Source: Bacteroidales bacterium (GTDB lineage Bacteria; Bacteroidota; Bacteroidia; Bacteroidales; Tenuifilaceae). From it: DNA of 6,870 nucleotides. The position numbers and the translations under genes were made by a program. How positions within the stretch are numbered: the stretch's first letter is position 1; every line of letters starts with the position of its first letter. Location of the stretch: NCBI GenBank assembly GCA_008933525.1, contig WBUV01000173.1:1-6870 (forward strand). The letters are read 5' to 3'. Shown here in pieces: positions 1 to 6,227 of the stretch. The notes beneath the pieces were generated by a model. It was not told the origin of the DNA and searched no databases. It was given only the letters and a program-made list of their open reading frames with translations.

Positions 1-432
1 TTGCCATTCTGGTGCCACAACCGTGGAGTAGTTTACTCCGACGGTTTATACCTGCCAACAAAGAGTAACCCGCTTGTCGACGGACTTACAGGTGCAACTC
101 CTACAGGCGATTACTTTATAAAAGTATCTCCAACGCAGAATTCAACCTACTTAATCTTTGCAGAGTTTAATCACTCTGTCGATTTTAACTCGTACTACAA
201 GGAAAATAGTTCGCAAGGTAGTTTCTACTACTCTGGCGGAAGCGAAGGGAGCGGACAACCAGCATTGGTTTACTGCGCAAGAATAGATTTGAACTCGGCT
301 CAAGATTACTGGGAACTTCAACTGATTGGGCACTCAAGCCCCGATGGTTCCAACGGAAATCTATATGCAAATCTTGACGAGAATACTTCGGCCAAGAATA
401 TTATAAGTAAGGTGATTATTGAACGCAAATAA
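1..432 (+). CDS. C-terminal part of a DUF2271-like secreted protein (5' end outside the window)
   Basis: The frame is open from the first base to a TAA at 430-432. The TTG at base 1 is most likely an internal Leu codon, because the protein begins in the middle of a conserved block and has no signal peptide. Visible blocks are LPFW (residues 1-4), DGLTGATP (27-34), FAEFNHSVDFN (53-63), GQPALVY (85-91), LIGHSSPDGSNGNLY (108-122) and TSAK (129-132). From memory this order matches the DUF2271 family of predicted periplasmic proteins: a W and TGATP motif, then an E-x-N-x-S-x-D-x-N strand, a GQP-x-L-x-Y strand and a GH...G-x-L-Y segment near the C-terminus. The biochemical role of that family is not established. 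Eight bases separate it from the next gene, also for an exported product, so the two are probably co-transcribed. A different beta-rich secreted domain is possible; no profile search could be run. Confidence 0.62.
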   Translation: MPFWCHNRGVVYSDGLYLPTKSNPLVDGLTGATPTGDYFIKVSPTQNSTYLIFAEFNHSVDFNSYYKENSSQGSFYYSGGSEGSGQPALVYCARIDLNSAQDYWELQLIGHSSPDGSNGNLYANLDENTSAKNIISKVIIERK

Positions 433-440
433 CTTCCAAG

Positions 441-944
441 ATGAAAAGAATATCTATTATAATCAGCATTCTGCTACTATTTGCAACCTCAACTTTTGCA
501 CAGAATTCATCAGTATTTACAAGAGCGGGGATTAGTGGTTTACAGTTTGGTTACAGCTTTGAACCAATAAGTAGAGTAAACGTACCTGTTTCAATAGGAA
601 TATCCTCAAACTTTATTGAGAAAAAGTACAACGATTTTTCGGTGGAAGTTTGGCCAAGTTACCAACTTGAAAGAAAAAACTTCATATTCCCCGTAGGGCT
701 TATGGCTGGTGTTAAATGGGTTAATACTTACGATTATAGCTACGCTGTTTTTAACTATGGCCTATACAGCGGTGTTTCATATAGTTTTGGCCGAAATGAA
801 ATTGGCCTGAATGCTGGTGTAAAATTCGGGAAACGCAGGTATATTATAGAAAAACAAACATCCATAGGTGATATTTTGGCTTACGAAACCTATAAGGAGA
901 ACCCTCTGCTTTTAATGATTACTTACTCATTTAAAATAAAATAG
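441..944 (+). CDS. Small exported protein, probable outer-membrane beta-barrel
   Basis: The 167-residue product starts with a clear Sec signal peptide: M-K-R, a hydrophobic core at about residues 4-16, and a T-F-A|Q site giving predicted cleavage after Ala20. The mature part of about 147 residues has no helical membrane segment. It alternates short amphipathic, aromatic-rich stretches with polar turns: about 32-41, 47-58, 65-77, 81-94, 101-116, 120-130 and 156-166. That is seven or eight possible strands, fitting an eight-stranded barrel, and the last strand ends in TYSFKIK with Phe three residues before the end. No named family is recognised. The ATG at 441 is chosen because it gives the complete signal peptide; no Shine-Dalgarno sequence precedes it, which is usual in Bacteroidota. 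It lies 8 bases after the DUF2271-like gene and 3 bases before the nitroreductase-like gene, so it is probably the middle gene of an operon. A soluble periplasmic beta protein is the main alternative. Confidence 0.72.
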   Translation: MKRISIIISILLLFATSTFAQNSSVFTRAGISGLQFGYSFEPISRVNVPVSIGISSNFIEKKYNDFSVEVWPSYQLERKNFIFPVGLMAGVKWVNTYDYSYAVFNYGLYSGVSYSFGRNEIGLNAGVKFGKRRYIIEKQTSIGDILAYETYKENPLLLMITYSFKIK

Positions 945-947
945 AAA

Positions 948-2030
948 ATGAACAGGATAATAAACTACTTAATTTTAGCAACTATGGTATTCTCCGTATT
1001 CGGCTGTGCTTGCACCTCAACATCGAGGAGCGATTTTGAGGAAAACCTGAACGATAAGAGCGATGTTTACAGGATTCTTTATTACGCATCGCTAGCTGGG
1101 AATTCGCATAACACACAGCCCTGGAAGGTTAATGTGATTGACGATTACACAATGGAAGTTTACGCCGATACTCTTAGGCATCTAAAGGTTGTTGACCCAA
1201 CGCGTAGAGGTTTATTCATCTCGCTTGGAGCGTTTATCGAAAACATCAACCTAGCCGCAGGAAACTTAGGGTACAGTGCAGATATAGTGATAAAAGCAGA
1301 AAAACCAACCGATACGCTTGCTGCAGTTATTAAGTTAAGCCAAACCGAAAAGACAAACTTCAACTTAGTTGATTTGGAAAATCGAAAAACCACAAGAACG
1401 CCTTTTGAAAATGGCCCAATCAATACAAACGACTTAAAACTTATCACTGAAAATTTTACTAACGTGGTATTTATTCCTGCCAATTCGGACAACGGGAAAT
1501 ACATTTCAACCAAAACCCTTGAGGCCTACACACAGCAAGCAAATAATGAGGATGCAAAGAATGAATTAGCAGCCTGGATTCGTTTCTCAAATGCCGATGT
1601 GAAAGCCAACCGCGACGGTCTAACCACTGGAGGTATGGGAATTAAAGGTTTTGGTGGCTTTATGGTTCGAAATCTCTTTAAACCTGCCGATTCAAAAAAA
1701 CAATCATTTGTTGATAAAGGTGTAGACAAAACAAAAGCCCAAGTTGAGAACTGTGCCGGTTGGATAATTATTTCGCAAACCGAAGATACTCCGGAAAACT
1801 GGATAAACACAGGACGTATTTATGAACAAATGAATATTACCTGCTCAAAACTTGGCATAGGTTTTCACCCAATGAACCAAATGATTGAGGAGCGGAATTT
1901 TGAAGTTGAGGCAAATAATGCACTAGCGCCTAGGGGAATTATTCAATTTGTTGCAAGGATTGGTTATGTAAAAGATAGTAGTAAATCTAACAGTGTTAGA
2001 AGACCAGTGTTAGAATTTACCAAATTTTAA
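948..2030 (+). CDS. Acg-family nitroreductase-fold FMN oxidoreductase with a lipoprotein signal
   Basis: The 360-residue protein has a lipoprotein-type signal: a hydrophobic stretch at residues 4-19 and a V-F-G-C lipobox with Cys20 as the likely lipidated residue. Residues +2 to +5 (A-C-T-S) hold no acidic run, so there is no obvious surface-export signal, and a periplasm-facing anchor is inferred. The rest matches the Acg-type (putative NAD(P)H/FMN) nitroreductase family: AGNSHNTQPW (50-59), the expected FMN-contacting N-terminal motif; DPTRRGLFISLGAFIEN (83-99) followed by an AA...GY helix; NRKTTRTPF (145-153); DGLTTGG (223-229); W-x-x-T-G-R-x-Y-E (285-293) in the helix before KLGIGFHPMNQ (301-311); and FVARIGY plus RRP near the C-terminus. 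Length fits the family. The electron acceptor cannot be deduced. Members I know of have no signal peptide, so export is the odd feature here. The ATG at 948 lies 3 bases after the preceding stop, which suggests co-transcription and perhaps translational coupling. Confidence 0.85.
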   Translation: MNRIINYLILATMVFSVFGCACTSTSRSDFEENLNDKSDVYRILYYASLAGNSHNTQPWKVNVIDDYTMEVYADTLRHLKVVDPTRRGLFISLGAFIENINLAAGNLGYSADIVIKAEKPTDTLAAVIKLSQTEKTNFNLVDLENRKTTRTPFENGPINTNDLKLITENFTNVVFIPANSDNGKYISTKTLEAYTQQANNEDAKNELAAWIRFSNADVKANRDGLTTGGMGIKGFGGFMVRNLFKPADSKKQSFVDKGVDKTKAQVENCAGWIIISQTEDTPENWINTGRIYEQMNITCSKLGIGFHPMNQMIEERNFEVEANNALAPRGIIQFVARIGYVKDSSKSNSVRRPVLEFTKF

Positions 2031-2062
2031 TGATTTTCAAATCTAACTCTCTTTCAGGATCT

Positions 2063-2088
2063 TAAAGAAAGGCATATGTCTTTCTTTA
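2063..2088 (+). terminator. Terminator-like hairpin after the nitroreductase gene
   Basis: TAAAGAAAG (2063-2071) pairs perfectly with CTTTCTTTA (2080-2088), and a G-U and a C-G pair inside leave an ATAT loop. It starts 33 bases after the stop codon, where a transcript end is expected, since the next gene appears to be a separate unit. Two points weaken the call: the stem is AT-rich, and no T-run follows at once (the next bases are TGATATTAATC; T-runs begin only about 20-30 bases later). It could instead be an mRNA 3'-end stabilising stem. Confidence 0.4.
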
Positions 2089-2092
2089 TGAT

Positions 2093-2156
2093 ATTAATCA
2101 ACATTAACTTTCATTTAACTTTTTTACTTTTTTTTTTCAAAAAAAAATATTTTTTT
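2093..2156. promoter_or_regulatory. A/T-tract region upstream of the kinase gene
   Basis: This stretch is almost free of G and C. ATTAA (2093), ATTAA (2103) and TTTAA (2114) lie 10-11 bases apart. They run into T6 (2120-2125), T10 (2128-2137), A9 (2139-2147) and T7 (2150-2156). Tracts at near-helical spacing are known to bend DNA and to act as UP-like elements or sites for nucleoid proteins, so this is probably part of the kinase promoter. I could not place a convincing Bacteroidota -33 TTTG / -7 TAnnTTTG pair, so no transcription start is given. Confidence 0.4.
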
Positions 2157-2190
2157 GGGCAATGTTTTATTAACAACCCAAAGGAATATT
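2146..2190 (+). promoter_or_regulatory. RBS-sequestering leader hairpin, candidate FourU-type RNA thermometer
   Basis: Bases 2146-2159 (AATATTTTTTTGGG) face 2177-2190 (CCCAAAGGAATATT). In RNA this gives a 14-bp stem with no bulge: 12 Watson-Crick pairs and two G-U pairs (U2152-G2184, U2153-G2183). The 17-base loop holds a further short stem, TGTT 2163-2166 with AACA 2172-2175. The 3' arm contains the AAAGGA ribosome-binding site and ends one base before the kinase ATG. U2151-U2154 pair with A2182-A2185 (AGGA), the arrangement that defines FourU thermometers such as those reported for Salmonella agsA and Yersinia lcrF. The pairing is read directly from the sequence; regulation is inference and requires a transcript starting upstream of about 2146. 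As DNA, the same near-palindrome could be an operator. Confidence 0.45.
2180..2185 (+). promoter_or_regulatory. Ribosome-binding site of the kinase gene
   Basis: AAAGGA sits 6 bases before the ATG at 2192, and the other two starts preceded by intergenic sequence here (441, 948) and the regulator start (6228) have no comparable motif. It supports 2192 over the in-frame ATGs at 2201 and 2300. Because Bacteroidota rely little on Shine-Dalgarno pairing, this is support and not proof. Confidence 0.5.
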
Positions 2191-2191
2191 A

Positions 2192-5100
2192 ATGAGAGAT
2201 ATGTTAATAGCGATTGCCAAGAGAGTTAAGCAATCGTTTAATAATAGAAATTACATAGCGATAAATAGAAATAAGTACTATGCTGTGAGTCGGTATAGTA
2301 TGAAGGATATTGAAGAACGGTATACCAAGCTTTTCTATAACAATCATACCATTATGCTCATTATTGATCCAGATAACGGATCGATAATAGACTCGAACGA
2401 AGCAGCCGCAAATTTTTATGGATGGACCATAAAGGAGCTTTGCACAAAAAAAATAACTGAAATAAATACGCTCGCGCCTGATGCGGTAATTTCTGAAATG
2501 GAAAAGTCGCGCTTAAAGGAAAAAAATCACTTTTACTTTAAGCATAAACTCCGAAATGGTAACATAAGAGACGTAGAGATATATAGCAGTCCGTTAAAGA
2601 TTAATGGCAAAGATTTGCTCTACTCTATTGTATTTGATGTTACAGAAAAAAGAACTGCTGAACTAGCTTTACAAGAGAGCGAAAGCAAACTAAATAGTTT
2701 GGCCAGATCTACAAAGTCAATATTTTGGGAGTTTGATTTATTGAACAATTGCTGGACCTACATTTCGCCTCAGGTTCAAGCACTTTTAGGTTATCCAATG
2801 GATCATTGGAAGAGTATTGAAGATTTGGTTTCAGCAATCCATACTGATGATAGAGAGAGAATCCTAAACCAGTTCAACGAGTACACAAAAAAAGGGTTTG
2901 ATTATAATTTAGAGTATCGACTTGTTAAAGCCGATGGCAGTTTTATATGGGTACACGACGAAGTAAAAGTTATTAGTGAAAATAACACACCTATTCGCTT
3001 ACAGGGCTTTTTGATGGATATTACCCAGCGTAAATTTGCCGAGGAAAAACAAAAAGATAGCGAAAAGAAATTTGCTGCTCTTTTTAGAAATTTAACCGTT
3101 GGCGTTTCTGTTATTAATCCCTCTATGCAAGTTATTGATGTGAACCCTCAAATACTAAAATGGTTCCCAAACATCAACATTAACCAAAACCCTTACTGTT
3201 ACTGCATTTTTACCAATTCGCAGCAAACAACCCCTTGCGAAGAATGCCCTGTAGTTAAAACTTTTGCTGATGGCAAACATCACGAGTTAGAGAAGAAAAC
3301 AGAGACTATTGATGGAGTTAGGTTTTTTAGGCTTGTATCAACACCCATTACAGATGAATTTGGGAAGGTTATTGCGGTGGTTGAAATGATGGACGATATA
3401 ACTCAGCGAAAATTGGCCGAAATATCAATCAAAGAGAGCGAAGAAAAGTACCGAAAGCTCTTTGAAAGTATGGAACAAGGAGTTGTATACCACAACAGTA
3501 TTGGAAAAATAATATCGGCGAATCCTGCAGCATTAAGAATCTTAGGACTTACAATAGATCAAATACACGAAAGAGAGCCTATAGATCCTCGATGGAAAAC
3601 CGTTTATGAAGATGGCTCTAACTTCCCGCAAGATTTTCATCCTGCAATGATGTCTATTAAAACGGGCTTGCCAGTATCTAATGTTTTAATGGGAGTATAC
3701 AATCCAGCAGAAGAATACTACCGGTGGATTATTGTAAATGCAATCCCAGAATTTTTAGATGGCGATGACAAGCCGTACCGTGTTTACACTACATTCACAG
3801 ATACTACTGAATTAAAAAAATCGAGAGAAACAGACCGTTTAAATTCCGAAAGATTAAAAGCATTACTGAGAATATTCGAATTCAATGCCGAAAACATTCA
3901 AGATCTTTTAGACCTTGCGCTGGAGGAATCATTAAAATTAACCTCAAGCATATTTGGCTACATCTACTTTTACAACGAAGAAACAAAACAGTTTAAACTG
4001 AACTCTTGGTCGGAGAATGTAAACGATCTATGCGATGTTAAGAACAAAAAAACAATTTATGACCTAGAAAAAACAGGTCTTTGGGGCGAAACCGTCCGGC
4101 AAAGAAAAGAAATCATAGTTAATGACTATGTAAGCCAAATAGAGCACAAAAAAGGACTACCTGAAGGTCACGTAACCATTTCCCGTTTTATGTCGGTGCC
4201 AATAATTATTGACAATAAAATTGTTGCCGTGGTTGGTGTTGCAAATAAAATTACTGATTACAACGAAACAGATCTAAACCAACTTAAGCTTTTGATGAGT
4301 TCAGTATGGGGATTAGTGCAACGTAAGGAAGATAATAATAAAATAGCCAAACTCTCCGCTGCTGTAGAACAAAGCTCGGCCTCAATAGTAATAACTGACA
4401 ATAATGGACTTATAGAGTATGTAAATCCAAAATTCTCTCAAATAACTGGATATTCATCCGAGGAAGCAATTGGCTGCAGTCCAAGGGTTTTGAACTCGAG
4501 ATATCATAATAAAGCGTTTTTTGAAAATATGTGGGAAACCATTCTGTCGGGTAAAGAATGGAAAGGTCAGTTGGTTAATAAGAAAAAGAATGGTGAATTA
4601 TACTGGGAGTCAGCAACAATTTCACCAATAAAAAACTCATCGGGCAATATATTAAATTTCATTGCAGTTAAGGATGATATCACAGAATTAAAAAATGCAG
4701 AAGAGGCTCTTCGCGATAGCGAAAACAAACTTAGAAGAATGATTCAACAATCGCCAGATGGAATTTTATTGACTAATGAGAATGGCGTTGTTGTGGAGTG
4801 GAATAAAGCGATGGAAACTATTTGCAATATATCCAGCAAAGAGGTCGTTGGATCGTATTTTTGGGATTTACACCAAAAATTCAATACAAAGAGCGAAACA
4901 TTTACAGCTGATTATGTAAAGGTTTTGGCCGAAGAACTGCTAACCTATGGAAAGAGCAAAAAAATAGACACAAATATCATTCATGAATTTAAAGTAAACT
5001 TCAATAATTCCGTACAATTTATCCAACTAATCATATTTGTTATTCCTAGCGAAAAAGGGAATATGCTCGCAAGTTTTGTTCGCGATATAACTTACCAGAA

Positions 5101-6217
5101 ACGTAACGAAATTGCCATTAAAGAGTCGGAAGAGAAGCTTCGAGCAATTTTCGAGAACTCTCTACAATCATTTGTAATTTTCTCGACAAATCTCGATGTA
5201 TTAGCTTATAACAGTAAAGCATACCTAAAAGCCAATGAATTTTTTGGAGTAGAGCTAAAAGAAGGTATCTCCGCAAAGAAATTTCAACCTTTGAATAATC
5301 CTAAGTTCCAAGATTATCTTCAATCCGCATTAGCTGGCGACGTAATATCGGTAGAACAAAAGGTTGATAACTCAAAAGGCGAGCAGGAGTGGTACGAAAT
5401 ACACTTTGCTCCAATATACGATGGTTCAAAAAAAATAATTGGATTAATATTTAACTCAATAGATATTACCGAACGAAAGAGAGCAGAGGAGTCAATGACT
5501 AATGCATTAAATATTGAAAAAGAACTTAGCAATCTTAAGTCAAGGTTCGTTTCAACTGTATCGCACGAGTTTAGAACTCCGCTGGCCAGTATATACTCTA
5601 ATACCCAATTACTTCAGCGTTATTTTAACAAATGGGACGATGAAAAAAGAAACTCGAGCCTTCAAAGAATTATCGATTCTGTAAGAATAATGACATCAAT
5701 GATTGAGGACGTTTCGCTTATTGGAAAAGAGCAAAGCGGAAAACTATCTTTCAAACCAGAAATAATAAATCTCCCAGAATTTTTAAAGACTATAGCAACA
5801 GAAGCCGAACTATTATACTCGGATAAAACGCGCATTGATATGGTAATTAATATGGCAAAACAAGATGTTTCCATCGATAAAAATCTAATCCGACATATCC
5901 TACTAAACATCCTAACCAATGCATTAAAATACTCTCCTACTGAGAGTAGAGTTAAATTCAACATAAATCAGGATGAACACACCCTTGAATTTATCGTAAC
6001 CGATCAAGGAATAGGAATTCCAATGGATGAAATCCACTACATTTTCGATCCTTTTTTCAGAGCATCCAATAGCGAAAACATTGTTGGTACAGGCTTGGGT
6101 ATGTCTATTGTAAATCATTGCGTTAAAATACATAACGGAAACATTAAAGTAACAAGCGAACTCAACACAGGAACAACAGTTCAAGTTAGAATTCCATTCG
6201 TAGTCCAAACAAACTAA
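2192..6217 (+). CDS. Soluble multi-PAS/GAF sensor histidine kinase (7 PAS, 1 GAF, HisKA, HATPase_c)
   Basis: The 1341-residue kinase has no signal peptide or membrane helix, so it should sense in the cytoplasm. Order: basic N-terminus (1-38); PAS1 about 43-155; PAS2 of PAS_3 type (165-282); PAS3 (293-406) with Cys336, 338, 349 and 352; PAS4 (418-540); GAF (556-711) with the KKGLPEGH signature at 653-660; PAS5 (719-834), closest to the canonical fold; PAS6 (843-968); PAS7 (980-1094); HisKA; HATPase_c. Most PAS units end in a D-[IV]-T-x-[KR] type signal-transfer motif (DITQRK at 276 and 402, DITERK at 1091). Catalytic features are intact: SHEFRTP with phospho-acceptor His1125 and the E-x-x-T phosphatase residues; N-box Asn1239/Asn1243; G1 DQGIGIP (1271-1277); F-box DPFF (1286-1289); G2 GTGLGMS (1299-1305). 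No receiver domain is fused; its partner is presumably the regulator starting 10 bases downstream. Signals are unknown. The start at 2192 rests on the AAAGGA site; Met37 (ATG at 2300), just before PAS1, is an alternative. Confidence 0.95.
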   Translation: MRDMLIAIAKRVKQSFNNRNYIAINRNKYYAVSRYSMKDIEERYTKLFYNNHTIMLIIDPDNGSIIDSNEAAANFYGWTIKELCTKKITEINTLAPDAVISEMEKSRLKEKNHFYFKHKLRNGNIRDVEIYSSPLKINGKDLLYSIVFDVTEKRTAELALQESESKLNSLARSTKSIFWEFDLLNNCWTYISPQVQALLGYPMDHWKSIEDLVSAIHTDDRERILNQFNEYTKKGFDYNLEYRLVKADGSFIWVHDEVKVISENNTPIRLQGFLMDITQRKFAEEKQKDSEKKFAALFRNLTVGVSVINPSMQVIDVNPQILKWFPNININQNPYCYCIFTNSQQTTPCEECPVVKTFADGKHHELEKKTETIDGVRFFRLVSTPITDEFGKVIAVVEMMDDITQRKLAEISIKESEEKYRKLFESMEQGVVYHNSIGKIISANPAALRILGLTIDQIHEREPIDPRWKTVYEDGSNFPQDFHPAMMSIKTGLPVSNVLMGVYNPAEEYYRWIIVNAIPEFLDGDDKPYRVYTTFTDTTELKKSRETDRLNSERLKALLRIFEFNAENIQDLLDLALEESLKLTSSIFGYIYFYNEETKQFKLNSWSENVNDLCDVKNKKTIYDLEKTGLWGETVRQRKEIIVNDYVSQIEHKKGLPEGHVTISRFMSVPIIIDNKIVAVVGVANKITDYNETDLNQLKLLMSSVWGLVQRKEDNNKIAKLSAAVEQSSASIVITDNNGLIEYVNPKFSQITGYSSEEAIGCSPRVLNSRYHNKAFFENMWETILSGKEWKGQLVNKKKNGELYWESATISPIKNSSGNILNFIAVKDDITELKNAEEALRDSENKLRRMIQQSPDGILLTNENGVVVEWNKAMETICNISSKEVVGSYFWDLHQKFNTKSETFTADYVKVLAEELLTYGKSKKIDTNIIHEFKVNFNNSVQFIQLIIFVIPSEKGNMLASFVRDITYQKRNEIAIKESEEKLRAIFENSLQSFVIFSTNLDVLAYNSKAYLKANEFFGVELKEGISAKKFQPLNNPKFQDYLQSALAGDVISVEQKVDNSKGEQEWYEIHFAPIYDGSKKIIGLIFNSIDITERKRAEESMTNALNIEKELSNLKSRFVSTVSHEFRTPLASIYSNTQLLQRYFNKWDDEKRNSSLQRIIDSVRIMTSMIEDVSLIGKEQSGKLSFKPEIINLPEFLKTIATEAELLYSDKTRIDMVINMAKQDVSIDKNLIRHILLNILTNALKYSPTESRVKFNINQDEHTLEFIVTDQGIGIPMDEIHYIFDPFFRASNSENIVGTGLGMSIVNHCVKIHNGNIKVTSELNTGTTVQVRIPFVVQTN
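3197..3247 (+). other. Cysteine cluster within PAS3 of the kinase
   Basis: These codons hold Cys336-x-Cys338, ten residues, then Pro348-Cys349-x2-Cys352-Pro353. The other PAS units of the kinase show no such cluster. A PC-x2-CP motif with upstream Cys recurs, to my recollection, in PAS domains of sensor kinases from anaerobes. Four closely spaced thiols could hold zinc or an iron-sulfur cluster, or form disulfides, so this PAS is the best candidate for a redox- or metal-responsive input. The ligand is inference. Confidence 0.5.
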
Positions 6218-6227
6218 AACTTCTAAT

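Noticed and set aside
1..3. TTG at base 1 as a true start codon
   Set aside because: The reading frame opens inside a conserved LPFW block and lacks the signal peptide expected for this family, so the gene very likely begins upstream of the window.
1160..1810. Antisense open frames across the nitroreductase gene
   Set aside because: They lie opposite a well-supported gene, have no recognisable domain and no start-site context; they are by-products of its codon pattern.
2128..2147. T10-C-A9 as a hairpin terminator
   Set aside because: The arms are separated by a single base, so they cannot fold back on each other as a normal stem-loop, and no GC-containing stem is present.
2154..2182. Bacteroidota-type -33/-7 promoter using the TTTG at 2154-2157
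   Set aside because: No TAnnTTTG lies about 19-21 bases downstream; the bases there are part of ACAACCCAAAGG. TATTTTTTTG at 2148-2157 resembles the -7 box but has two T too many.
5320..6208. Antisense open frames across the kinase C-terminus
   Set aside because: The sense strand there encodes intact PAS7, HisKA and HATPase_c motifs; the antisense products are low-complexity and unrecognised.
2192..6217. Hybrid histidine kinase with a fused receiver domain
   Set aside because: The protein ends about 36 residues after the G2 box with the usual G-T-x-V-x-V-x-I-P-F end of HATPase_c; the receiver is encoded by the separate gene downstream.
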